Both the position numbers and the translations under genes were made by a program. From positions 144,926,997 through 144,990,996 of the forward strand of contig JAUPFV010000003.1 of NCBI GenBank assembly GCA_036936605.1: a stretch of DNA of 64,000 nucleotides, read 5' to 3'. The notes under the pieces are model-generated. The model was not told the origin of the DNA, ran no database searches, and was given only the letters and a program-made list of their open reading frames with translations. This document shows, piece by piece, positions 22,201-34,002 of this stretch (the stretch's first letter is position 1; every line of letters starts with the position of its first letter). This DNA comes from Limnanthes douglasii subsp. nivea. Taxonomy: Eukaryota; Streptophyta; Magnoliopsida; Brassicales; Limnanthaceae.

Positions 22201-22596
22201 AGCCGTCCACCTCGGATATTTTGACTCCCTAATATGCCCCATTTTATACAATCTATCTACTTCAGCAATTATGGCCTCAGATTTTTCCAAAGAAAAAGCT
22301 CTCATTTTTTGTATTATCGGCTTGATCTTCGAATCCACAGCCAGACTATGACATATAATGTCAATTGGGACCCCAACTACATCCTCAGATGTCCAAGCAA
22401 ACACATCCAAGTTTTTAGACAAAAAATTCAACAATATTTCTCGCACTGATAAAGACAGCAGAGTCCCAATTCGAAGTACTCTGTTATTATTGAAAATGTA
22501 TTCTTCTATCTCTTCACTTACTACCACAGAACTCGGGGTTGACCTCGGATCATCAATTCCCTCATCTGTACTACCAGAAGGCAACCCCCCAAACTG
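19291..22596 (-). pseudogene. pol: Element B pol (RT, RNase H x2, integrase)
   Basis: Starts after the TAG at 22,597. RT has CVDFTDLNRACPKDPFPVPR, FMDAFSGYNQI and the catalytic YIDDM. A gypsy RNase H/connection region (LFLYIAVSDYAVSAVLIS) is followed by an archaeal-type RNase H (VRTDGGSSNKGSSAGVEL, NNEAEYEAVLAGL, ETDSQLV). Integrase has the HHCC zinc block (HCG...CDTCQRY) and HPQANGQVEV. Two in-frame stops, TAA 20,710-20,712 and TAA 19,933-19,935, break it. The first catalytic Asp of integrase is His (WGIHLVGPLP, codon 20,125-20,127; C and D keep Asp). It cannot make an active integrase as it stands. Confidence 0.9.
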
Positions 22597-22605
22597 CTAT
22601 TTCTC
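22585..22605 (-). promoter_or_regulatory. Probable stop-codon readthrough site between protease and RT, element B
   Basis: Minus-strand AAA TAG CAG TTT at 22,591-22,602, with TAG at 22,597-22,599. Gag-protease and RT are in the same frame across it. C has GAA TAG CAA TTA and D has GAA TAG CAG TTT at the same boundary. TAG-CAR-YYA is the known leaky context of tobamoviruses and of the SIRE1 retroelement; here the sixth base is T in B and D. Confidence 0.6.
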
Positions 22606-25013
22606 CATTGGATCATCGGTATTTTTTTCACGTAGTCTAAATGCAGCAGCGTAACACTCTCTAGCCACTTTTTGATCACTTCGAACTACACGAATTCGAT
22701 CTCCGACTACATATTTCAAACATTGGTGAACTATAGAAACTATAGCGTACATTTTTGCCAGCCATGACCTTCCAAAAATAGCATTGTAGCTCGACGGACA
22801 ATCTACCACCATAAAAAGTACTCGTACTTTCTTTTTGAAAGGCCCCTTTCCCAGAGAAATTTCACCTTCAAACTCCCCTACTACATTCGCTGTCGCACCA
22901 GTAAACCCAATTATTGTTCTTTCTGACCTTTCTATCCGAGGCGGAGCATTTAATCTATCATATGTTGATTTGAACAACACATTAGCAGAACTTTCAGTAT
23001 CAATTAATACTCGTCGAATTTCCACCCCACACACTTCTGCTCCAATGACCACTGCATCTTCATGTGGCCCAGTAATTCCTCTCAAATCATCCCCATCGAA
23101 AATTATAAATGGATCATTCTTTTTATTGTACAGATGTGATGATGCTCCTCCCTCAACTTGATGCGTTAAATTTACTATACGTCTTTTCCTCGAATTATTA
23201 GTATCATTAGTCATTGAGTCTCCTCCAAATATTGTCATTGACTCAAAGAACGCACATAAATCCCGAACATGTCCCTTACGCATCGGCTCATCAACTGACA
23301 TCAACAACAATCGACTGGGGTCTGGGTCGACATATTCCGAAGCCACATCAAATTCATCATCTGCCGCATCTAAAATCATCAGTGCACTTTCCTGCTTAGA
23401 ATTAGGATTACCTACCTTTTGAGTTATAGCTTTAACGTTCCTTTTGACATACTCCAACAATTTCCCATTCTCTATCAAAATCTGCATTTCCTTCTTCAAA
23501 CCAATACAATCATTTGTATCATGCCCAATATCATCATGATACCTACAGAACCTGTTATTGCGTTCCTCTCTTGGCCTATTAATTGCTGCCGGCTTTCTAA
23601 AATTTACTGTTCCCTTGGTTTTCTCATATATTGATGCCACACTTTCAGTCAAATCCGCATAATATTCTGGCCTTACCCACACATTCGATCTTGGTCTGAA
23701 TTGGTGTTGGTTATTAAAATTGTGCTGACTAGAACCCCCTTGATATGAATTCGAACCTCCTTGAACATTTTGATTGGAAACATTTTGATTACCCCTCGCG
23801 CGTGACGAGTTGTTATTCGAAGCGTTCACTTGACTATTTCCTTTCTGAACAATACTATTTCCTCCTCGAACTCGAGTAGACTCTTCGACTTTGATCTGAT
23901 CTTCAACCTGAGCCATGAGAGCTCCAAACGTTAATGCCCTACGCCTTGTTGTTTCATCAGCCAAATCTCCTGGCAACAATCCTTGTCTGAACGCTGCCAT
24001 AGCCACCACTTCCTCACAATCATCTAATCCAGCTTTTATTAACACAAATCTTTTAGTATAATCCTTCAACTTTTCTCCCACAACTTGCTTACATTGTATT
24101 ATCGTATCTCCATTACCTCTCATTTCTTTGCTTCCCACAAACTGTCTTCGAAAAGCTGTGTAAAAGCCTCTAAAATTTGCAATGGACTCCTTAGGAATCT
24201 TGTTATACCATTTTAGTGCAGTTCCTTTGAATGTTTGAGAGAATGCTCTACAAACCAATTTATCATCGTCTTCGAAATTAGTCATATAGTTTTTGAATTG
24301 CTCTATATGATCATGTAGCTCCTAATTCCATCAAACTTGTCAATTTTAGAAATGTCAAACCGCCTCGGAAGTGGCACAGATCTAATCTCACTAATCAGCG
24401 GTGAGTCCCTCCAATCTATTCCTTGAACAAACTGGTCTTCGTTCCTCATTCCCATAGTAGCATACAAACTTGGCTCACCTTCAAATTTCCGAGGAGAATA
24501 CACTCGTCTTTCCTTCTTTTGCCTTCATTCCTTGTACATTTTAGCTGGCCGAAATTCATATCCTCCTCCTTTTGAATGACTTCGAAAATGCTTATATCTT
24601 GATGTTTCATCTGACTCCGAATTTTCAAAATCCTCTTCTTCACTAGAATCTACATACTGTCGCTTCTGCAACTTCTCTCTTTTTCTCATTCCACTATGCT
24701 CCTTTTTACGCTCAAAATGCATGTTACGCTGAACATTTCGAACGTCGCCGTCGTCATTCGATGGATCCGACTGATCATCCCGATCACCTCTTGCTATTTT
24801 AGATCTAAGTCTAGCGCCATTATTATCTTGTTTCTTTTTAGCATATTCATCAAGTTCCGCCACTTTTCTTATCAACTCATTCATTTTACCTTCAAAATCA
24901 AATTGGTTTGATTGAATCGGAATTGACTTACCTGCTTCTTTCTCTTGCAGATCAGATTTCAACGTCTCCAAAGCTTTTCGAACAGGTGGATTATCTCCTT
25001 CCTCTGAATTCAT
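22600..25013 (-). pseudogene. gag: Element B gag-protease
   Basis: Start ATG 25,011-25,013 (MNSEEGDNPP), about 90 bp from the PBS. Capsid part: ALKWYNKIPKESIANFRGFY, RRQFVGSKE. A zinc-knuckle-like CRYHDDIGHDTNDC follows. Protease motif is LIDTESSANVLF, where the catalytic D-T/S-G has Gly changed to Glu (codon 22,993-22,995; C has DTGSS, D has DSGSS). Further lesions: TGA at 24,525-24,527 and a frame change near 24,305-24,335. The frame ends at the shared TAG. Confidence 0.88.
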
Positions 25014-25103
25014 CTTCGATCAACAAAAATGTAAACAAAATACTTCAGAAAACGAACAAATTCGAGACTCGATTTTTGATCTATCGATCAAGGTATCTTC
25101 GCC

Positions 25104-25121
25104 CCCTCTTTCTAGCGCCAA
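25104..25121 (-). promoter_or_regulatory. Element B primer-binding site
   Basis: Minus-strand TTGGCGCTAGAAAGAGGG, two bases inside the 5' LTR. It differs from the PBS of A and C after TTGGCGC. Confidence 0.65.
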
Positions 25122-25123
25122 TT

Positions 25124-25410
25124 TGGTGAGAATAGAGATTGAATTGAGAAGATTGAGAATATTGGCTCAGAGATTTTTAGGTAGTGAATGTAATCTTACT
25201 CCTCTAATTATTTCATAGGCGTAATCAACCTCCTCGGCCTCTTTAAATAGGCCTAGTAAGTTAGTTACAAAGTCGGTTACATAAGAGAGATATTTACAGT
25301 TCAGTCCCTATTCTTCTTATAAGGCTTAATCTTACTCTATATTAATAGAACTTATCATTCAAGTCCTTATTAATTACATTTAAGTCCCTTATGAATATAT
25401 TTCCTTATCA
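25124..25410 (-). repeat. Element B 5' LTR
   Basis: 287 bp, TGGTGAGA...CCTTATCA on the plus strand, with no difference from 15,073-15,359 that I could find. Indicates very recent insertion. Confidence 0.92.
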
Positions 25411-25415
25411 GTTAT

Positions 25416-25899
25416 CACGATAGAATACGGTCACGTCTTCATAGTTACCAATGATAAGATTATGAGTTTTATTTTGTTTTTATAAAAAATAATGTATAGT
25501 ATTATTGTTTGATGAATAAGTTATTATAGTTTGTATATTAATATAAAATTTATAAATTTATTATTATATTTAGATTATTATTAAAATATGAGTATAAATA
25601 CTATAAGAGTTGTTATATTTTGATAATTATTTAGTTAATAATAAAATAATTGTTATAGACTTATATTTGATTATACTATAACTTGTTATAGTTTTTTTTT
25701 TCTTTTATAAGTAGTAAAAAAATTATGATAAGTTGTTATATTATGAGATTGAATGATACAAAATAAAGTTTATCGATTAGAGCATTTCACATGTTATACT
25801 TTTGGGAGTAATGAGTTTTACAAATGTTCTCAAATTGAATTATCACATTACAAACTCTATTATAAATGTCCTTTACAATCAAATTTTGTCATCCTCATC
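25416..25899. other. AT-rich spacer right of element B
   Basis: No gene or element recognised; very AT-rich (TTATTATATTTAGATTATTA-like). Confidence 0.45.
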
Positions 25900-27307
25900 A
25901 AGATATTCATCATTACATCTCGCATCAGCTTCGATCATAAGATTTTCTTCAGCATTTGTTGGAGATTCATCGAACATATCCTTTGGATTTTCTTCCATTT
26001 TATACTTTTAGTCTTGCATTGTATGATTAATCCCACTCCATCCTTCGATTGCAACAAACACTCCAAGTGCCCGACATGTCAATCTTTTTTGTTTAGTCGT
26101 TTATTACAGCCTGACCTGACTAAACATACATTCATTTGTCATTGTAGACATGTACTGAAGAATTCTCTCTACCTAACCTGCAACGAATAAGAAACTTGTC
26201 TTCCTTCGAATTCCACCACCTTAAAATATCAAGTGGGTTGTTCTAGTCATAATGATGTAACTCAAATTGAGTGTTCAAATATTTTCCCACTTTATTATCG
26301 ATTTCAGGAGTTTCTCTTGTCACCCCACTATTTAGTATTATCATTTTACCAGAGTTAAGGAAACTTCTGCCTCTCCCTCTATTACTACTACTAATACTCA
26401 CTACATTTGAAGATCTAACATTTAAATTCCTCTCATACTTTCCAACATATTCATTATATATTATATGAAGATAAACATCAATTATTATAGTATATACATA
26501 ATGGTCATGGATAATATCTAGATATTGTCTGGCTTTATAAATATAAGTAGCTAAAAAGGCAAAACCCGACCATTTTGTTAAAAGGATATACATGCACATA
26601 ATAAGATAAGTTTATGAGATATAATGAAAATACTTAATAAATTTTGCTCCATATCGGGTACCTTGTCGCGACATACATTCTTATCCCTGTATTTATTCAT
26701 ATGCATGACAAGATTAGTAATTTCATAAACGGTCAAGTGAATGTTAAAGAGTATATGAGGTAAAAAAAATTAGTTGTATCATTAAACAACCTCAAGCAGC
26801 TTATGTCTATTATAAAACACATAAATCTCATTTACATATATATATAAACACGTGCAAGAAGATAATATGAAGAGTTACATCTAGTTTCGACATCTAAAAC
26901 TAGTTTTTTGTATGTCTTTACAATAGCCTTAATAATTTTTCTCCATAAACTTTTAGGACCCGAGGTGGAGTATAGTAGGACCCCATGTTTAATAAGATTG
27001 ATTTAATCCTTAGTTAGTATACTTAATCTATCTTTTGCAACCGATTGAGTATATGACATAAACATTTAGTGTGAAAGATTTTAGGAAATATAGGATTGCA
27101 ATCATTTTTAGGATACTCAATAGCTCTCCCATTCGTAAATGAATTATCTAAAGAAATAGACATAATTTTATTTTTAATTTGAATATCATTCATATACTCT
27201 AACATACTATCTTTAATTACAACAATAGTGTGCTTGCCAATAGATTGAAAATACATAACTCTTCTTTGGAGTTTCATTAAGATACAATCCAATGTAAGGT
27301 AACACAC
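25900..27307 (-). pseudogene. hAT transposase relic
   Basis: Minus-strand fragments in hAT order. 27,023-27,307 has IMSISLDNSFTNGRAIEYPK and FHTKCLCHILNRLQK, matching the ITxDNAxxN...RCxAHILNL core. 26,243-26,599 has NVRSSNVVSISSSNRGRG and EIDNKVGKYL, the pre-dimerisation region. 25,900-26,180 has NECMFSQVRSGCNKRLNKK and HLECLLQSKDGVG, like the C-terminal dimerisation domain. Stops and gaps throughout; no termini found. Confidence 0.65.
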
Positions 27308-27823
27308 ATTATATCAAGCTCACTAAATATCGATATATCACTAATCAAAAAAATATTCCATAGAAAACTAACATAGTGTCATAAATGATTTATTTATTTG
27401 TATTATATTCTAAATTTTCTGATCTTATAAAGGTACGTGGAATGCGTGTGGATCTTGGGTTTACCGTACTATACATCCAATTAGCATATCTCTAATTTTC
27501 ATAAAAATTGAACGGTTATGAAGTAACAAGAACATATATAATGGTTTATTTCATATATATATATACTTTAATTAAAAAAGAATAACCGGTTTGAGGATCT
27601 ATGGATTTATTCTTTCTTAATAAATTTTAGAGGGATAAAAAAGGTTATGCATAGTTAAGTGTCTAGACATATGCCCAATATCGTAGTTTATTTTTCTAGT
27701 CTTATAGTTACATGCTTTTTTGCAATGATTACACTTAGTTATATGCTTTTAATGAGACCTAAATAATTGGCGTTAAAGTCCAATATTTTTTAGTCAAGTA
27801 TATCCGTCAAAACCTTTAATAAT
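27308..27823. other. Unassigned AT-rich DNA between hAT and copia relics
   Basis: No coding region recognised. Confidence 0.4.
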
Positions 27824-28700
27824 CTATACATATTCATCCTCAAAATAAACATATGTTCTGGATTCTTCCCTTCCCCCAAACTCAACATCCTCAAGAAACT
27901 TTGTCGTCCCCGTTTTAAAAATACTACCAATGAGAGGATCATAAAACTTTAGACCCATATAATATTCTGAATAACTAATAAAGAACCAACTAATCATTTT
28001 TAGGTCTAATTTATTTTCTTGAGGTTTGTATTCTACTTCCTCAGCTGGACACCCCCATATATGAAAATGCTTTAAATTGGGTGTGCACTCATTCCACAAC
28101 TTATATAGAGTTCTAACGGTTTCCTCAGTGGGTGCTCTATTGACTATGCATACGACATATTTAATAGCTTCCCTCCAGAGAGATAATGGTAGACTTAAGT
28201 TACTTATCATACTTCTAACCATATTATTTACTGTATTGTTTCGTTTGTACATCATTCATGCAAGGTGAACCCGGTATTGTATACTAAGGGACTATTCCAC
28301 ACTCCTCTACGTATTTTACAAATGGCCCTTGACGTTGTTCACCCGACCCATCATATCTAATATAGTATTTCACCATCATAGTTAGATCTAATACCCTTAG
28401 TGTTTTACCTAATTGTTTTTCAAATTCGGTTCTAAAAGCTTTGAACTTTTCAAGTCCTTTTAGCTTCTTATAAAAGAGGCAGAGGTATCTGAAGCGAGAA
28501 AAGTCATCTATAATTATATGAATCACTATAACATGTTTCATGATTCCTTGTGAAATGATCCACAAATATCATTATGAATCAAATGGACCAAATAAACCTT
28601 CACCTACAAGCTTGTGCATTCTTACTTTAGGTATATGACCTAATCGTCTGTGCCATAGTTGAGAGACGTTTTTGGTTTTATTAATCTTATTTGGTACATG
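27824..28700 (-). pseudogene. Copia integrase fragments
   Basis: Part of a decayed Ty1/copia element. 28,570-28,700 carries LWHRRLGHIPKVRMHKLVGE, the GAG-pre-integrase motif. 28,284-28,565 is the integrase core (IIIDDFSRFRYLCLFYKK, then DGSGEQRQGPFVKYVEECGI). 27,824-28,255 is its C-terminal part (NMVRSMISNLSLPLSLWREA, WGCPAEV-like, LDLKMISWFFISYSEYYMGL). Frames are broken between blocks. Reverse transcriptase is missing. Confidence 0.75.
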
Positions 28701-29840
28701 TTATGAATTTATAGAAATTTATTTTATTAAAAGTATTTAATAAATAGAAGTTATGTTTCTTTATCAAACTTCTCTGACAAAAAATTATATCACTCTAAGA
28801 GAGAGTTAATTCATTATTTCCTAAAAGACAAGAATATACATACATACCTAAAAAAGATCAAGTTCCTTCAAAAATTAAGAACAAACACAAATTTCCAACA
28901 TTTGTCATGATCTCGTGTCAGTTGTGAAGATAAATCTTCCATCCTCACTTAACCTCATGCTCCTTAACGAACCCTGTAGAGAAATACAAACATGATTCAT
29001 TGCATCTGAATCAACCCACCTTGTATTCTTTTCCACATAAATTAGATTAAATTTTGAAACAATTAAATATGTGAGATTATATTTTCTTAGTATGTAATCT
29101 CTACATTTCTCACAGTCCTTCTTCAGATGGTATTTCTCTACATTTCAACAAACTATTGATTATTGAGGCTTTTTCTTCTTAGCCAGACCTTGGTATGGTC
29201 CTTTTCCATCAAGCTTCCGCTTTGGCCCCATCCCCTTCTTGGATACTATGATACTCATTTCACACAGCTTCCCTTTAAGCTTTCCTCCTCTGTACTATCA
29301 ATTTATTGATTATCCACTTATCTCATATACAATTTTAAAAAGAATGGAAATGCTTAAACTTTCCCGGGAAGGACTAAAAAATAAACCACATCAAATATTT
29401 TTCAAGAAAATATACCTTTATTTTATTTAACTTTATTGCAATCATAAACATGTCTACAATATACTCTCGGATAATATATGTTCCAGATTATTTCTTGGCA
29501 GCTATCTCATTAATGAGGAATTGTACCTCTACATTTGTATTATTAAAATAGTCTCTCTTAACTTCCATGAGAAAATATGAATCAATGATATAATCTTGAG
29601 GTGTAAACCCACGTAATGCAACTGGTATACCTTGAAGCATTATGACCAAAGATAATGGATTAGACCTTTCTCAATTGTTATATTTTTTGGTTTCCTCAAG
29701 TTAACTTTCCTGAGTTAGAGCACATGGTTTGGATTTCATTAATGCATGGTCATAGTCATGACAAATCCAGTACAACTTCATATCTTCTTTTCATTAGGTA
29801 AAATTTAAGCCATCCAATATTAGGGGTTCGTTCCCCACCA
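28701..29840 (-). pseudogene. Copia gag and protease-region remnants
   Basis: Upstream parts of the same element. About 29,080-29,220 gives KRKLDGKGPYQGLAKKKK and a zinc-knuckle remnant (YHLKKDCEKC). About 28,900-29,060 gives RWVDSDAMNHVC, like the protease start (W.DSGAT.H.C). About 29,480-29,830 gives ILDGLNF, DYDHALMKSKPCALTQES, MLQGIPVALRGF and IIDSYFLMEVKRDYF, in copia gag order. Many stops. Confidence 0.6.
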
Positions 29841-30468
29841 AAGTATTACCCAAAATATTAACTGGAAAAAGTAACAACATACAACACATAATAAATTTTG
29901 AAATATAACATCTAACATGCTTAAACATGTCCTACGAATGTAAAACATAATATACTATCTTAAAAAGAAATGCGAGGGTGAATTATTGTAATATGTATTT
30001 ATGATTTTGAGAAAATTACCACCGATTAATATTTTAATTTTTCTAAATACTAGTGAAACCCTCCGGGAGGCTAATTTTACCACCATAAATAAAATACATG
30101 CAACGAATAATTTTATTTTTCTAATTAACGGTGAAACACTTCGGAGGGATAATTTCACCTACTTGAATTAAAAATAAATTCAAACATTAATTTATATTTC
30201 CTAAGTGCCGATGAAACCCTCTAGATGACTTATTTCAACATATTTAAATTAAAAAAATCATAAAGATCGGTTTTCAGTAAACTTCTTCAGTTCATGATTA
30301 ATCAAATCCAAATATTAACCTTTCGTAGAGCTGAAAACATGTCAAGTTAAATTAATCCCATAAACCTTTTCAAATACTAGTAACCTCAAAGAGAATAATT
30401 AACATTCCAGAAGGCCGATTAATTGATTGAGTGATTCACTTACCAAAATCTGAAACCTTAGTCATGTA
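29841..30468 (-). other. Copia leader region with a short degenerate repeat
   Basis: Three related segments, near 30,049-30,085, 30,128-30,165 and 30,188-30,225, share GRTGAAACNCTYCGGRGG-like cores followed by TTTCACC/TTTCAAC, with self-complementary halves. No coding sequence. Element C is inserted at 30,468. Confidence 0.4.
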
Positions 30469-30793
30469 TGATGAGTCAGTAAATGTTTGGAAGAATATTT
30501 CGGATCTTGTGCTTGATGTGACTAGAGAGAAAAAATGTAGAGAGAGAAAGAGAATGTAATAAAATAATATTCAATGTCCCACATACCAAGAAAGTGGGTC
30601 ACCTTTTATACTAAAATAAGGTGGACCCGCTAAAATCCTTAGTGGGCTGTTTACATACTTAATGAGGCCCTTAGTAAATACTGTGTTTACAAATTGGTCC
30701 CCGAGAGATCCTAAATACATTAATAACTACACCAAGTATCTTTATTCACAATTAAATCCTCATTATTTATATCGGCGAATTCCACCCTCATCA
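30469..30793 (-). repeat. Element C 3' LTR
   Basis: Plus-strand TGATGAGTCAG...CACCCTCATCA, followed by GTAGCCCCCCAGTC (PPT complement, 30,794-30,807). Confidence 0.92.
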
Positions 30794-30807
30794 GTAGCCC
30801 CCCAGTC
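30794..30807 (-). promoter_or_regulatory. Element C polypurine tract
   Basis: Minus-strand GACTGGGGGGCTAC immediately before U3 TGATGAGG. Confidence 0.75.
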
Positions 30808-31325
30808 TTCAGGAGTATTAGGAGCGGAGACTCACTGCCGAGCCTACACCTGTCGTCCGCAGTCTCCTGTGCTTCGGGCCAATGGCTTACCTTCGGACGA
30901 ATTATTCTTTTTCCTCTTGCGTCGGTCGTTCCACGACGTTGTTTGTCCTGATCTGTCCTACGGGCGTTCGATGCCACTCCCGCGACACTTTTTAATTAAC
31001 TTTACCCGAAGGCAATACTCAGGCTCTGTTGGGTTTTTCTTACCCGATGTTCATAGTTCTGAATCATGTCGGTTCCCGCGTTCTCTTGAGGTTCTAACCC
31101 TGGCCTCACTGTGATGGGCCGGCTTTTCATAGTGGATACGGTTGTGAAGGCCCAGCTCATCAGTTGGTTCGAAGGGGGTAGCCTAGGTAAGCCTACGTCA
31201 GAAGGTGGTCAGCACGTGTCACCTGCTTACGGGATGTGTCTTTGCCAGACTAGATTCTTAAGAAGACTCTTCGCCTTCCCGCTGTGCTTTTGTCGATTGG
31301 TATTCCCCGGTCATTCAACGTTGCC

Positions 31326-31333
31326 TATAAATA
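31326..31333 (+). promoter_or_regulatory. TATA box for the antisense gene of element C
   Basis: CCTATAAATACTCC, TATAAATA core, about 120 bp before the start at 31,448. A repeated AGAGAGGGAGAGTG-type leader follows (31,365-31,440). Confidence 0.6.
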
Positions 31334-31447
31334 CTCCACAATTCTTGATTTCTCTCAGAGGCATTCTAGAGAGAGAAAGTGCTGTCAGACCATTTCTAGA
31401 GAGGGAGAGTGACGTTAGACCATTCTTAGAAAGGGAATGTTTGTTTT

Positions 31448-34002
31448 ATGAAACCCAGACACCCGAAGCAAACATCAGCTAAGAAAAAGAAAAAGCTTGT
31501 GTGAAGTTTCAAAGAGTGGGCTAGCATCGGAGCCCGAGCTGAAGAATACCGACGCGCCGGCTTGATTTTGGGATCTAACTCAAAACCCTTTACTCCCGTC
31601 CCGCATCCTCACGACCCTGTTTTAGCCACCCCGATCCCTGCTGAATCCTTCATTCTGCACGACCTTCCCGGTTCTCTGTCTCCCAAGATTAGCCTATCTC
31701 CGGAAACCGTTGTCCTTTCTTCCAGTAACAGCTCCTCTCGTTCCCCTGCAGTTCGGTCGGAGAATCCGACCCCACCGTCTATCAACTCGTTCGTTCCGTC
31801 ACCTCCGTTCCTGCCCCGACGCGTTCGCAAAACCAAATTCTTGACCATGGGCGAAGACAGTCCCCCTACATCTCCCGCAGGAGGTAACTATCTTGAAATG
31901 GTTCAGCTTACTCCCTCAATTCGATGGTATCAGACCGGTACTAACACTACCGTAACTTTTTTAGGTTTGCTTAAGCGTCGATTGACGTCAGAAGAATTAG
32001 ATGCGGCTCATCGGGCTCATTCAGGAAATACGGCTGAACCCTCCACCTCTCTGGTACGATCATCGGATCCGAATGCTGCTACAGCCCGAAGCTCTGACCA
32101 AGCTCCGAACCCCGATGTGGGAGAATCAGAGGTGGATGTTGCACCCGCAGAGGTCTGCATTGCCGCTGTTGGGAATGCTGCTAACATTTCTGATGATCCT
32201 CTGCCCGAAGAAGTTGAGGCTGCAATCACCACCACCTATTTCGGCTGGCTTCCTTCAAAGGATGTCGTTTCTCTCTACGAGGGGAAGTACCTCTACTTCC
32301 CCGAGTCCGAATACAAGGATCTGCTGATCCGTTGGGGAATTCCTGAATGCGTCACGGTTCGGTTTCTGGTCCCTGGGGAAACCCCTGTTCACGTCCGATC
32401 TCGGGAAATCGTGGTGTTTACCGAGCTGTTCAATTGGGGTTTGCGCTTCCCCTTAGATCCCGAGATCGCGCTTTACTTCCGCACCCTCCAGATCTGCGCA
32501 TCGCAGCTGACGCCGTATGCCTGGTACACTTTAATGTCATGCACAATGGCTTCCCGTCTTTCAGGTCGGGTTATGCCTATGGACGAATATATCGCTATGT
32601 CAGGTCTGTCCAAGGCTCCGAAGTCCCCGTTCTTCTACTCTTCCTTGGGAAACAAGTGGAAGATAGTTAATGACTTCTTGGAGGGAGACAAAGGCTGGAA
32701 GCATCGGTTTATGTTTCTGAGCGGGTGCTGGGAGAACGGTCTTCCCTATACCCCGGAGAATAAGAGACAGCTGCTTCGGACCTGGGTCCATGATGGTACC
32801 GCTTCTCTCCTCTTTTTTTTTCTTTTTTTTTCTTTTTTTTATACCGACCCTCCGTGCAGTGTCGAAGGAGTTCTTGCAAGGGCTAAAGAAGAACTTCTCG
32901 AAGGCTGCTGAAGACACTTTCCAAGTGTTGAAGGATTTTTCGAAGAAGCAGTGGGGTCGGGCGATGCATCGGACCTTCAAGGACACCAACTTGCTCAAGA
33001 GTAACCTCTGGCGTTGCTCGTCGAAAAGTCTGACCATTGAGCAACTGCGGGAGCCCCCCAGTCTGGAGGACATTATTTCCAAAACCGACGCTCCCGGGTA
33101 TCAACTGTACCTCCCGAAGCGCAACAATGCGCCTAGCAAGCGCCCAAAGTTGGATGACGAGGCCGGGGGGAACACTGCAGCTAGCGGAGAGGGAGCGGCG
33201 AATGATGCTGAGGGTGGCGCGTCTAACCATGCCCAGCCTCCGGTGCCTAAGAGGAAGAACCGACCCGACGCTGAAGGGGCCAGGAAGAAGAAGCCAAAGC
33301 GGGCCAAAGAGAGCGAGGTCGTTGCTGGGGCGGACAATCCCACTGTGCCGGAGCTGTTTGACCAGTTTGGTGGGGTTAAAGGGAAATCGCCAATGTATCC
33401 GGTAGTGGTGATTTCGGATGATTCCGACCTTCCCAACGCATCGGATCCAGCCGCAGCCTCCTCCAGCGGTCCTCAGTACCCGGTGTTAACGATGCTTGGT
33501 TTGCCGCACACTTTTCCGCTCCGGGGATCGGATGGACTAGCCTTGTCTTTGTACAACCGGCTTGTACCTGCGACACTGAAAGAGCGTAGGGCGGCCGAGC
33601 TGAGCCAGCAGCTAGCGGGCGCGGAGGCTGAAGTCGCTCGTTTAAAGGAGGCGGTGCAGAGTGCTAAGACCGCGCAGGAATTGGCAGAGGGGCGGGCTGC
33701 AGAGGCTATTCGTATCTTGGAGGAGACGAAGAAGGCCGGGGAAGACCATGCAGCCACCCTAACTAAGGAGGTCTAGAAGCTGAAAGCTTCGAACACCGCT
33801 TTTTGCGAATAAGTGCAAGACTTGGACGGACAAAGAGGTGGTCGATGCTAAGGCCGCCTATGTGCTTTCATGCCATAACCGCTTCCCGACCCTTCAGCTT
33901 GGTGCGATGTGGCTAGATGTACCAGAGGCGGACCGTCCCGAGGGAGTTGTTTACGAGGATTCCTCGGACGAGACGGAGTCCGAAGAGGAGAATGGCGAAT
34001 GA
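31448..34002 (+). pseudogene. Element C antisense gene (Transposase_28-like protein)
   Basis: Best preserved antisense gene in the window. Start 31,448 (MKPRHPKQTS). Exon 1 ends at 32,795; the intron 32,796-32,859 (GTACCG...CCGTGCAG, phase 1) joins H-D to V-S-K-E-F. Domains: RAEEYRRAGLI; Ser/Pro-rich linker; PF04195-like block with FTELFNWGLRFPLDPEIALY, SQLTPYAWYTL and FMFLSGCWENG; basic stretch KRKNRPDAEGARKKKPKR; coiled coil; acidic tail DSSDETESEEENGE. Stops: TGA at 31,502-31,504 and TAG at 33,774-33,776, with further breaks to the end. From 31,562 to 33,773 the spliced frame is open. Function unknown. Confidence 0.8.

Larger units (their letters stand above)
15073..25410 (-). mobile_element. 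Element B: Tat-type Ty3/gypsy LTR retrotransposon
   Basis: 10,338 bp with two 287-bp LTRs that I read as identical, and target duplication GTTAT (15,068-15,072 and 25,411-25,415). Order on the minus strand is 5' LTR, PBS, gag-protease, TAG, RT, gypsy RNase H, second (archaeal-type) RNase H, integrase, tandem repeat, antisense gene, PPT, 3' LTR. The double RNase H and the extra antisense ORF are known hallmarks of the Tat group. Despite identical LTRs, its gag, pol and antisense genes have stops and frameshifts. Confidence 0.93.
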
